DNA from: Acetobacteraceae bacterium
GTDB lineage: Bacteria; Pseudomonadota; Alphaproteobacteria; Acetobacterales; Acetobacteraceae
Direction: 5' to 3'
DNA: 64,000 bases
NCBI GenBank assembly: GCA_947455205.1
Contig: CANGNF010000001.1
Coordinates: 124,001-188,000, forward strand
In this document: positions 43,171 to 51,088 of the stretch, one piece after another
Layout: each line of letters opens with the position of its first letter
How positions within the stretch are numbered: position 1 is the stretch's first letter
Notes under the pieces: model-generated
The model's input: only the letters and a program-made list of their open reading frames with translations
Database searches by the model: none
Told to the model about the DNA's origin: nothing
Made by a program: the position numbers and the translations under genes

Positions 43171-44136
43171 TCAGGCGAACAGGAAGTCGGCGGTGGAGAG
43201 CGCCGCCTTGGCGACGCCCGAGAACACCAGCACATGGCCGTCGTGGTACAGGTAGGTGCCGTTGCTGGCATCCACCGCGCTGGCCAGCATGGCCTGCACC
43301 TCCGCCAGGCTATGCCCCAGCAGTTGCACCTGGTCGGCTTCCGCCTGGCCATGGGTGGTGAAGTTGTAGATCACGGCATCGCCGGCGCCACCGAACACGA
43401 AGCTGTCGGCATAGGCGGTGGCGATGACATGCAGCGCCGGGCTGAAGTTGCTGGCGTCCAGGTACATCCCGTGGGAGTTCGTCGCGCTCAGCGTCACCGC
43501 GCCGTCGAAGGCGGCGCTGGCGGTGGCGCCCAGCGTCACGATCTGCGCACCGGTGCCCTGCAACTGCAGGGTCTCGACATGGCTGATGTGCAGGAAGTCC
43601 ACGTCGTTGATGCGCTGGCCGCCCTGCATGACCAGCGTGTCGATGCCGCCGCCGCCGTTGATGGTGTCGCCGGCCAGGTCACCGCGGTCCGCCAGGTAGA
43701 AGAAGTCCCAGGAGCCGCCGCCCATCAGCAGGTCGCCACCGCCGCGGCCCTGGAAGGCATTGGTGCCGCTGCCGCCGATGATGGTGTCGGCGCCGAAGCT
43801 GCCCAGCACCTGCAGCGTGGCGCCGGCGCCGAGGCCCGAGCCGTCGATGTTGATGCTGGTGGCGGCCCAGGCGTCGATCACCACATGCCCGCCGGTGAAG
43901 GCGGCCGCGGCGGCGCCACCCAGGGTGAAGGACCAGGTGCCGGTGCCCAGCAGCAACAGCTCGAAGTTGCTGACCCCACCCCAGGCATAGTCCAGCACCG
44001 TGCCGCCGCCCCACAGCGAGATGGCGTCGTACCCGTCGCTGCCATCCAGATAGTCATAGCCGTCGTGCAGCGTGTTGAACGGGCTGGTCCGGTAGAAAAC
44101 GTCGTTGCCGGCGGTACCCTGCGGGGGAAAAGCCAT
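43171..44136 (-). CDS. RTX-like calcium-binding-repeat protein
   Basis: A 321-residue acidic, Gly/Ala/Asp-rich protein with no N-terminal signal. Partial RTX nonapeptide-like motifs appear at GADTIIGGSGTNAFQGRGGG, then DLLMGGG and NGGGGIDTLVM, near residues 112-170. The C-terminus (about 265-321) ends LSTADFLFA, like type I secretion signals that finish in hydrophobic residues. Probably a secreted beta-roll protein needing Ca2+; no type I exporter genes are in the window. AGGAG lies 7 nt before the ATG at 44136. Function unknown. Confidence 0.72.
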   Translation of the reverse strand: MAFPPQGTAGNDVFYRTSPFNTLHDGYDYLDGSDGYDAISLWGGGTVLDYAWGGVSNFELLLLGTGTWSFTLGGAAAAAFTGGHVVIDAWAATSINIDGSGLGAGATLQVLGSFGADTIIGGSGTNAFQGRGGGDLLMGGGSWDFFYLADRGDLAGDTINGGGGIDTLVMQGGQRINDVDFLHISHVETLQLQGTGAQIVTLGATASAAFDGAVTLSATNSHGMYLDASNFSPALHVIATAYADSFVFGGAGDAVIYNFTTHGQAEADQVQLLGHSLAEVQAMLASAVDASNGTYLYHDGHVLVFSGVAKAALSTADFLFA

Positions 44137-44271
44137 GCGTCGCTCCTCTCGTTGGTAGCGAGAGACCTACGCAACTGCAGCGGTAACGGCGATCAACGGG
44201 CGAGTGATAGTGCCGGCCCGAACGCAATCGTGACTATATTACTCTATCGAATCAGTGAGGCGTGAGCCGGC

Positions 44272-45258
44272 TCAGTCCAGCGTCACGCCGCTGGTCCGCA
44301 CCAGCTCCTGCCAGCGCGGCGTCTCCGCCCGGATCACCGCGGCCAGCGCCGCCGGGGTCTCGCTGGTCAGCACGGTGTAGCCCAGCGGGCGCAGGCGCTC
44401 GGCGAACTCCGGCACCTGGGCCAGCTGGCGCATCGCCTGGTTCAACCGGGCCAGCACCGGCTCCGGCGTGCCGCCGCTGGACATGATGGCGTTCCAGCTC
44501 TGGATATCGATGTGCCCCAGGCCGAGGGCGGTGAACTCCGCCAGGCCGGGAATATCCGGCAGGAAGGGCAGGCGCTTGGCGCTGCTGACCGCCAGCGCCT
44601 TGAAGCGCCCGGCTTCCACATGCGGCATCAGCGCGGGCATCACGTCGAACATCATGTCGATGGTGCCGGCCAGCAGGTCGCTGATCGCCGGGCCGCCGCC
44701 GCGATACGGCACATGGGTGATCTGCGCCGATGTCGCGCGGTTCACCGCCTCTATCGTCAGGTGGCTGGTGGTGCCGGTGCCGGAGGAGCCCATGCGGACC
44801 TCGCCCGGATGCGCCTTGGCCCAGGCGATCATGCTGGGAAAGTCGCGCCAGCCATGCTTCGCGGCGGTGGCGGCATTGACCACGCAGAGCACCGCGCCGG
44901 TGGTGATCTGGCTGACCGGCGCCAGGTCCTTCTGCGGGTCGAAGCTCAGCGTCTTGTAAAGCGTCGGCGCGGCGCACAGCGTGGTGACGCCGATGATGCC
45001 GATGGTGCTGCCATCCGCCGGGGCGCGGGCCACGGCGTCGGCGCCGATGTTGCCGCCGGCGCCGCCCCGGTTCTCCACCACCACGGTCTGCCCCAGCACG
45101 GGGCCCAGGCGCTCACCGACCAACCGTCCCAGGATGTCCACCGCGCCGCCGGGCGGGAAGGGCACCACCAGCTTGATGGAGCGCCCGCCCGCGATGGGCT
45201 GCGCCAGGGCGGGTGCGGCAAGGGCGGAAGCCAGCAGCGTGCGGCGAAGCAGCCTCAT
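44272..45258 (-). CDS. Bug/TctC family solute-binding protein (copy 5, next to TSUP permease)
   Basis: A 328-residue exported protein (signal MRLLRRTLLASALAAPALA-Q) with GRSIKLVVPFPPGGAVD, GQTVVVEN, GGAGGNIGA and LSFDPQKDLAPV. It starts 13 nt after the stop of a TSUP-family permease in the same direction, the only Bug in the window next to any transport membrane protein. It may be the last gene of the seven-gene run that begins at 51013, or may have its own transcript. TctAB is absent. Confidence 0.93.
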   Translation of the reverse strand: MRLLRRTLLASALAAPALAQPIAGGRSIKLVVPFPPGGAVDILGRLVGERLGPVLGQTVVVENRGGAGGNIGADAVARAPADGSTIGIIGVTTLCAAPTLYKTLSFDPQKDLAPVSQITTGAVLCVVNAATAAKHGWRDFPSMIAWAKAHPGEVRMGSSGTGTTSHLTIEAVNRATSAQITHVPYRGGGPAISDLLAGTIDMMFDVMPALMPHVEAGRFKALAVSSAKRLPFLPDIPGLAEFTALGLGHIDIQSWNAIMSSGGTPEPVLARLNQAMRQLAQVPEFAERLRPLGYTVLTSETPAALAAVIRAETPRWQELVRTSGVTLD

Positions 45259-45271
45259 GGGCAGGATTCCT

Positions 45272-46015
45272 TCAGCGATAGAGTCGCCACGCATAAAACA
45301 CCGTAAGCCCGGCGCCGGCCAGGATCACGACCGCTTCAACCGCCTTGGCCGGCAGCCGCCCGGCCAGGCGCCCGCCCAGCCAGCCCCCGGCCACGGCGCC
45401 GAGCAGGCAGGCGAGCGCGGCGGGCCAGTGGATGGCGCCGGCCAGCACCAGCAGCAATATGCCGGCGGCAGTGACCAGGCTGGCCAGCAGGTTCTTCAGC
45501 GCGTTTGCGGCGGCAGGCGACGTACCCGGCGGCAGCACCAGGCCCAGCCAGGCCAGCAGCATCACCCCAAGGCCGGCGCCGAAATAGCCGCCATAGATCG
45601 CCAGCACCAGGCTGGCGAAGGGCGAGGCCAGCCAGGGTCCGGCCAGGCTCGCCAGCCGACGCCGGATGGCGAAGATCAGCGTCGCCAGCCCCAGCAACGG
45701 CGGCACCAGCACCAGGAAGGCGCGGTCCCCGCTGGCCAGCAGCAGCGCCGCCCCGGCGGTGCCGCCCAGCGCCAGCAGCGCCATGCGCCCGCGCCAGGCC
45801 GGCAGCAGCGGCGCCAGCGTGGCGCGTTCCGCCCAGGCGGCGGTTGCGTGGGCCGGCCAGATCGCCAGCGCGTTGGAGGCATTGGCGACCACCGGCGGCA
45901 CCCCGGCGGCCAGGAAGGCGGGGAAGGTCAGCAGCGTGCCGCCGCCGGCCAGCGCATTGGCCAGCCCACCCGCCACGCCGGCCAGGGCCAGCAGCAGCAG
46001 GTCGGTGGCGGTCAT
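45272..46015 (-). CDS. TSUP family (TauE/SafE) membrane transporter
   Basis: A 247-residue integral membrane protein with about eight hydrophobic segments. The characteristic N-terminal motif is GVAGGLANALAGGGTLLTFPAFLAAGVPP, with its internal repeat near IYGGYFGAGLGVMLLA (residues about 140-155). TSUP proteins move sulfite, taurine-type sulfonates, sulfolactate or organic acids. Its ATG overlaps the NUDIX stop (ATGA). A Bug gene follows 13 nt downstream, an unusual pairing. Confidence 0.93.
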   Translation of the reverse strand: MTATDLLLLALAGVAGGLANALAGGGTLLTFPAFLAAGVPPVVANASNALAIWPAHATAAWAERATLAPLLPAWRGRMALLALGGTAGAALLLASGDRAFLVLVPPLLGLATLIFAIRRRLASLAGPWLASPFASLVLAIYGGYFGAGLGVMLLAWLGLVLPPGTSPAAANALKNLLASLVTAAGILLLVLAGAIHWPAALACLLGAVAGGWLGGRLAGRLPAKAVEAVVILAGAGLTVFYAWRLYR

Positions 46016-46446
46016 CGGCCCAGGCGCTCCCGCGCGGTGGCGACCACCTGGTGCACCGCGTCGGTCAGCTTATAGGCCGCCATTTCCTCCGGCCCGGCCC
46101 AGGCCACGGCGGCGACGTCATCGCCGGCCACGGCCTCGCCAGCGGTCCATTCCGCGCAGTAGTCCACGATGGTGTAGTGGTAGCGCACCTTGCCCCGAGC
46201 GTCGTAGGTGATGCCGTCGATCACCGCGGCCAGGGTCAGCGGGCCGACCTCCACGCCGGTTTCCTCCAGGAGCTCGCGCCGGGCGGCGGCCTCGGCCGGC
46301 TCGCCCAGGTGCTGGGCGCCGCCGGGCAGGGACCAACTGCCGACGCGCGGCGGCTTGCCGCGCTGCACCAGCAGCACCTTGTCGCCCCGCAGCACGATGC
46401 AGCCGATGCCGACCCAGGGGCGCCCGGGATATTCCCGGTCCGTCAT
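46012..46446 (-). CDS. NUDIX hydrolase
   Basis: A 144-residue protein with a complete Nudix box starting at GGAQHLGE and ending RELLEETGV (Gx5Ex7REUxEExGU pattern satisfied), preceded by VLRGDKVLLVQRGKPP. Nudix enzymes hydrolyse nucleoside diphosphate derivatives with Mg2+; the position of KPPRVGSWSLPGG resembles ADP-ribose pyrophosphatase or MutT-like sanitising enzymes. It is coupled by ATGA to both neighbours (46443-46446 and 46012-46015). Confidence 0.93.
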   Translation of the reverse strand: MTDREYPGRPWVGIGCIVLRGDKVLLVQRGKPPRVGSWSLPGGAQHLGEPAEAAARRELLEETGVEVGPLTLAAVIDGITYDARGKVRYHYTIVDYCAEWTAGEAVAGDDVAAVAWAGPEEMAAYKLTDAVHQVVATARERLGR

Positions 46447-47474
46447 TGCGGCGGGGTGGGGGCGGCCGGGCGCTCGCGCTCCATCAGGTCTTCCAGCTTG
46501 GGGGCGAAGGCCTTTTCCTTCCAGATGCCGACCTGATAGGCCCAGCCATCCCAGCGGGCATTGAAGGCGGCGGCCTCGTCGCCCTCGGCCTTCAGCCGCA
46601 CCCACAGCGTGTCCCCGGCCTTGCTGGGCCAGACCGTCACCGCCAGGCCGTTGGTGAACTCGAACCGCGCCTCGCCCAGCGCCTCGCCGGGCGCCTCGGC
46701 GGCAGGCTTCACGTCCAGGAAGGTCAGGAACTCGAAGCTGCGGCCAATCTCGTCCAGCGCCACCTCGTCCTGGGATGGCGGGTTGGGCGGCTCCACCAGG
46801 CGCAGCTTGGCATCGGCCTCGCCGCTGCGCTCCAGAATCAGCACGCCCTCGGTGACGCGGTTCACCACCACGCGGCGCAGGCGGTCGCCCGGAATGTTGC
46901 CGATGTCCCGGTCCACCCAAAGCTGCGGGTCGGTATCCAGCGCCAGCCGGCCTTCGCCGAGCCAGGCCTGGGTTTCGCCGGGGCGGCGCACGTACACGCT
47001 CTCCGGCAGGTTGCCCTGGGTGCGGACCCGGCGGCGGCCGACCACCAGCTCCACCACCACGGCGCCGGCGGCATCCAGCCCGCGCAGCAGAATGGCGGTG
47101 CTGCCGGCATTGGTCGGGTCGTCCAGCCCCAGCTGGGCCAGCTGGGTGCGGTCGCTGGTGCGCTGCTCCAGCAGGCGCAGCTCGGTCAGGCCGACCAGCG
47201 TCTCGCGCACCCGCTCGGCGCGGATGGGGTAGTTGCCCTTGTCCGGCAGCAGCCAGCGGTTGCCGTCGCGCAGCACCACCAGCGTGGCGTCGTTCTTCCG
47301 CAGTTCCAGCCTGGCGATGTTGCCCAGCTTTTCCGCCAGGCCGGGGAAGGCGAGGGTGCCGGCGCCGCCGGGCGGTCCGGAGCGTTCCGGCGCGGTCGGC
47401 CCCAGCAGCAGGGCCAGCGCCAGCGTGCCGGCGGCACCGCCGCCCAGCAGGATCAGGTTGCGACGGTTCAGCAT
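46443..47474 (-). CDS. DUF4340 domain protein of the Gld-type ABC system
   Basis: A 343-residue protein anchored by one N-terminal hydrophobic helix (LILLGGGAAGTLALALLLG); the rest is predicted outside the membrane and contains the DUF4340 pattern (WLLPDKGNYPIRAERVRETLVGLTEL at about 75-100). DUF4340 genes regularly accompany GldG-like proteins. It begins 9 nt after the GldG-like gene stop. Function of the family is unknown; a role as a periplasmic partner of the ABC complex is inferred from conserved context. Confidence 0.88.
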   Translation of the reverse strand: MLNRRNLILLGGGAAGTLALALLLGPTAPERSGPPGGAGTLAFPGLAEKLGNIARLELRKNDATLVVLRDGNRWLLPDKGNYPIRAERVRETLVGLTELRLLEQRTSDRTQLAQLGLDDPTNAGSTAILLRGLDAAGAVVVELVVGRRRVRTQGNLPESVYVRRPGETQAWLGEGRLALDTDPQLWVDRDIGNIPGDRLRRVVVNRVTEGVLILERSGEADAKLRLVEPPNPPSQDEVALDEIGRSFEFLTFLDVKPAAEAPGEALGEARFEFTNGLAVTVWPSKAGDTLWVRLKAEGDEAAAFNARWDGWAYQVGIWKEKAFAPKLEDLMERERPAAPTPPQ

Positions 47475-47483
47475 GGCCGCCCC

Positions 47484-49466
47484 CTACGCCCGCGCTGCGG
47501 CACGGCGCCGCGCCCGCATCAGCGCCAGGCCAATGGCGAAGGCCGTCAGCAACGCCGGCACCAGCGCGATGTTGACGATCCGAAGCCAGGTCTCCAGCCG
47601 CTCGATGTCGCGCCGCAGCTCCAGCTGCACCGCGCGCAGCTGGCGCCGGGTGGCGACGATCTCGGCGCGGGCCTTGTCGATCTCGGCGCGCTGTTCCGGC
47701 GTGATGACCGTCTGCGCGGTGTTGCGCTCGCCCGGCTGCGCGGTGGGGCTGGGCTGGCCTTGGCGCAACTCGCGCAGGCGCTTCTCGGTGTCCTCCAGCC
47801 GCTGCTGCAGCTGGCGCTCGGTCTGGCGGTACTGGGCATCCGCGTTGCGGCGGATGTTCTCCACCAGCTCGAACGGACGCAGGCTCTCGCCGCGCGAGCG
47901 CAGCGTGATCAGCGCGTCGCTGCCGGCCAGCGTGTCCGCCAGGTTGGCCACCATGGCGCCGTTGTTGCTGATGGGCGTGGCCACCTGCTGGCCGAAGAAG
48001 TCCTGCACCCGCACCCAGAAGCGGTCCTCCAGGATGTCGCTGTCATTGCCGACCACCAGGTTGGCGGGGCCGGCGGTCTCGGCGCGATGGGCCGGGAAGT
48101 TCGCCGGGCGCTCCTGGCCCTCCGCCACCGGCGGCGGGCCGTCCGGGAAGGCGCTGCGCAGTTGGCCGCGCACCCGGGCAAGCAGCACCCGGCGCTGCCC
48201 GTCGGCACGGAAATCCGCCAGGATGCGGACCGGGTTGGGGTCGCCCTTCACCGCCGCCACATCGCCCAGCATGGACTGCGCGGAGGAGGTCAGCAGCGGG
48301 GTGAACTCCACCGTCGCGCCGTCGCGCCGCCGCACCTCGCCGGCCGAGGCGACGGTGACCTGGTCCAATTGCGCGGTCACCACCTCGTTGCGGGCCAGGC
48401 TGTCGCCCGAGAGGTTGTACCAGGCAACGTAGTCCACCGCCTGCACCCGGTCCGTGGCGCCGGCCCGCACGCGCCAGGCGCCGCGCAGGTCGAAGACCAC
48501 CTTGTCGTGCGGCGTCTCCACGCCCCAGGCATTCAGCAGCCGGTCCAGCTGAGAGCCGGTTTCGGTCGGCGGCTGGCCGCCGGGGCCGGGGCGGCTGGCC
48601 TGGCTTTCGCTGTGCGGGTCCACCAGGGCGATCAGCTTGCCGCCGCGCATGACGAACTGGTCGATGGCGTATTGCGCGCTGTCGGTCAGCCGCTGGGCAT
48701 GCGCCACCAGCAGCACCTGGATGTCTTCCTCGATGACCTGCACGTCCAGCGGCACGTCCTTCACGGTGAAGAACTGGCGCATCTGCTGCATCACCACGGC
48801 CGGCTGGGCGCCGGGCTGGCGCATCATCATGGCGCGCGGGTCGCCGTTCAGCGGCAGGCTGGTCATCACGCCCACGGTCGGGCGGCGCGGGTTGGAAAGC
48901 TCCCACACCAGGCGCGTCAGGTCGTATTCCAGGAAGCGCTCGCGCTCCGGCTGGAAGAACGGGATGGTGCGTTCCTCATCCACCAGATTGGTGGCGACCA
49001 GGCCGAACCAGACCTGCTCGCCGCCCTGGTCCAGCGGCACGCCCTGCAGGCCGTAGCCCATGGCGCGATCCTCGGTCTCGCTGAACGGCTCGGGGTCGAA
49101 GACCTCCAGCTTCAGCTTGCCGCCGGAGCGGGAGACGTACTCGCCCAGGATCTCGCGCACGCGGTCGGCATAGGCGCCATAGGTCGGGATCTCGGCGCCG
49201 AGGCGGCGGGAATAGAACAGCCGCAGCGTCACCGGATCCTTCAACCCGGCCACCACCTGCCGGGTGCCGTCGCTGAGCGTGTAGAGGCCGGACTGGGTGA
49301 AATCCACGCGGACGCGCGGCAGCAGGCGTTCCGCCAGCAGGTTGACGCCCAGGGCCAGCACCAGCGCGGCAACCACGCCCAGGCCGGAGAAGGTCAGGCG
49401 CCGTCGCGCGGCGCGCGCTTCCTGCGCCAGTTGGGCGGCGCGGTGTTCGGCAGCAAGGTCGGCCAT
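47484..49466 (-). CDS. GldG-like ABC-system auxiliary protein
   Basis: A 660-residue protein with an N-terminal membrane helix (about 27-46), a large extracytoplasmic region of the ABC_transp_aux type (VDFTQSGLYTLSDGTRQV, then DPVTLRLFYS), a predicted coiled coil around residues 545-615 rich in Glu/Arg/Gln, and a C-terminal helix (about 630-650) ending in Arg-rich cytoplasmic residues. It resembles GldG of the Bacteroidetes gliding complex, though in proteobacteria such systems have no known gliding role. It starts 3 nt after the permease stop. Confidence 0.9.
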   Translation of the reverse strand: MADLAAEHRAAQLAQEARAARRRLTFSGLGVVAALVLALGVNLLAERLLPRVRVDFTQSGLYTLSDGTRQVVAGLKDPVTLRLFYSRRLGAEIPTYGAYADRVREILGEYVSRSGGKLKLEVFDPEPFSETEDRAMGYGLQGVPLDQGGEQVWFGLVATNLVDEERTIPFFQPERERFLEYDLTRLVWELSNPRRPTVGVMTSLPLNGDPRAMMMRQPGAQPAVVMQQMRQFFTVKDVPLDVQVIEEDIQVLLVAHAQRLTDSAQYAIDQFVMRGGKLIALVDPHSESQASRPGPGGQPPTETGSQLDRLLNAWGVETPHDKVVFDLRGAWRVRAGATDRVQAVDYVAWYNLSGDSLARNEVVTAQLDQVTVASAGEVRRRDGATVEFTPLLTSSAQSMLGDVAAVKGDPNPVRILADFRADGQRRVLLARVRGQLRSAFPDGPPPVAEGQERPANFPAHRAETAGPANLVVGNDSDILEDRFWVRVQDFFGQQVATPISNNGAMVANLADTLAGSDALITLRSRGESLRPFELVENIRRNADAQYRQTERQLQQRLEDTEKRLRELRQGQPSPTAQPGERNTAQTVITPEQRAEIDKARAEIVATRRQLRAVQLELRRDIERLETWLRIVNIALVPALLTAFAIGLALMRARRRAAARA

Positions 49467-49469
49467 GGC

Positions 49470-50285
49470 TCAGTCCGCCTTCTTCAGGTCAAGCACCACG
49501 GCGTTCACGAACAGCCAGAAGCCGATGAAGCTGCCGAAGTACACCAGGTCGCGCAGCGCGATGACGCCGCGGGTGAAGCCGCCGAAGCGGTCCGCCACCG
49601 AAAGCCCGCGGGCCACTTCCGCCAGCACCGGCAGGCGGTTGGACAGGAACTCGGTGATGACGGGGCTGCCGGCGGCGGCGAAGACGAAGCAGATGGCGAC
49701 CGCCAGCACGAAGGCGATGACCTGGTTCTTCGTGGCCGCCGAGACCGCCGCACCCACCGCCAGGTAGGCGCCGGCGATCATCATGCAGCCGACATAGCCG
49801 GTCAGCACCACGCCGTTGTCCGGCTTGCCCAGCACGTTGACGGTGATCCACAGCGGGAAGGTCAAGGCGAGCGCGATGCCGCAGAAGGCCCAGGCCGCCA
49901 GGAACTTGCCGGCCACCGCCTGCCATTGCGGCAGGGGCAGGGTCAGCAGCAGCTCGATGGTGCCGTGGCGCCGTTCCTCGGCCCACAGGCGCATGGTCAG
50001 TGCCGGCACCAGGAACAGGAACAGCCAGGGCACGAAGCTGAAGAACGGCATCAAATCAGCCTGGCCACGGGCGAAAAAGCCGCCGAGCGTGAAGGTCAGC
50101 GCGCCGGCCAGCACCAGGAAGATGACGATGAACACATAGGCGACCGGTGTGGCGAAATACGCCGCCAGTTCGCGCTTCGCCACCACGCAGGCGCCGTGCC
50201 AGGGCAGCGGGGTGGAGCGGCTCGGGCCCCACATCAGCCAGGCGGCGGCCAGCAGGTCGCCCAGGCGTCGGATCATGCCGCCCAT
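49470..50285 (-). CDS. ABC transporter permease (GldF-like, ABC-2 type)
   Basis: A 271-residue integral membrane protein with six hydrophobic segments after an N-terminal cytoplasmic stretch (VAKRELAAYFATPVAYVFI, typical of the ABC-2 subfamily) and the LWAEERRHGTIELLLTLPL loop. It would form the membrane channel for the adjacent ATPase. The ATG at 50285 overlaps the ATPase stop by one base and has GGAGG 7 nt upstream; a GTG at 50288 is the alternative. Substrate unknown. Confidence 0.92.
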   Translation of the reverse strand: MGGMIRRLGDLLAAAWLMWGPSRSTPLPWHGACVVAKRELAAYFATPVAYVFIVIFLVLAGALTFTLGGFFARGQADLMPFFSFVPWLFLFLVPALTMRLWAEERRHGTIELLLTLPLPQWQAVAGKFLAAWAFCGIALALTFPLWITVNVLGKPDNGVVLTGYVGCMMIAGAYLAVGAAVSAATKNQVIAFVLAVAICFVFAAAGSPVITEFLSNRLPVLAEVARGLSVADRFGGFTRGVIALRDLVYFGSFIGFWLFVNAVVLDLKKAD

Positions 50286-51013
50286 CACGCTGCCTCCTGC
50301 CCCAAGGTGAGCCTGCGGAACACCTGCTCCAGGCTCTGCCCCGCCACTTCCAGCGCGCGCGGCGGCGCATCCACGATGACCTTGCCGCGGGCGATGATGA
50401 TGGCGCGGGTGCAGACCGCGTCCACTTCTTCCAGGATATGGGTGCTGATGACGATGGCCTTGGTCGGCGCCATGCGCTGGATCAGCTCGCGCACCTCATG
50501 CTTCTGGTTGGGGTCCAGGCCGTCGGTCGGTTCGTCGAGCACCAGCACGGGCGGGTCGTGCAGCAGCGCCTGGGCCAGGCCGACGCGGCGCTTGAAGCCT
50601 TTTGAGAGGGTCTCGATGGGTTGCAGGCGCACGCCTTCCAGCTGGGTCTGCGCCATGGCCAGGGCCACGCGGTCATCCCGCTCGCTGCCGCTGAAGCCGC
50701 GGATGCTGGCGGTGAAGCGCAGAAAGCCGGTGACGCTCATTTCCGGGTAGGTCGGCGCGCCCTCGGGCAGGAAGCCCAGGGACCGCTTGGCCTCCACGCC
50801 GTTTTCCACCACGTCCGCGCCGCAGATGCGGGCGGTGCCGGCGGTGGGCGGCATGAAGCCGGCCAGCATGCGCATGGTGGTGGACTTGCCGGCGCCGTTC
50901 GGCCCCAGGAAGCCCAATACCTCGCCCCGGTCCACGGTAAAGGACACCTCGTCCACCGCGGTGAAGCTGCCGAAGCGCTTCGTCAGTTTCTCGATCTCGA
51001 TCAGCGCGGCCAA
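50285..51013 (-). CDS. ABC transporter ATP-binding protein (GldA-like)
   Basis: A 242-residue ATPase: Walker A GPNGAGKST (37-45), signature LSKGFKRRV in place of LSGGQ, Walker B VLVLDEPTDGLDP and H-loop STHILEE. I place the start at a TTG at 51013, since GGGGGA lies about 7 nt upstream and it gives the standard N-terminus (LIEIEKLTKRFG); no ATG is available nearby. It is the first gene of a minus-strand run with permease, GldG-like, DUF4340, NUDIX, TSUP and Bug genes. Confidence 0.9.
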   Translation of the reverse strand: MAALIEIEKLTKRFGSFTAVDEVSFTVDRGEVLGFLGPNGAGKSTTMRMLAGFMPPTAGTARICGADVVENGVEAKRSLGFLPEGAPTYPEMSVTGFLRFTASIRGFSGSERDDRVALAMAQTQLEGVRLQPIETLSKGFKRRVGLAQALLHDPPVLVLDEPTDGLDPNQKHEVRELIQRMAPTKAIVISTHILEEVDAVCTRAIIIARGKVIVDAPPRALEVAGQSLEQVFRRLTLGQEAA

Positions 51014-51088
51014 GCCGTTATCCCCCGCTGTCCCCCGACAGAGCGGTGGAATTACCCTGATGCGAGGGGTTTGCAAGGGTGGAGAGGT

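Noticed and set aside
46446-50750. 1434-codon open frame on the plus strand
   Set aside because: Antisense to the Gld-type operon, whose genes have clear motifs and coupled starts; composition (Gln/His/Arg/Gly-rich) is that of a shadow frame.
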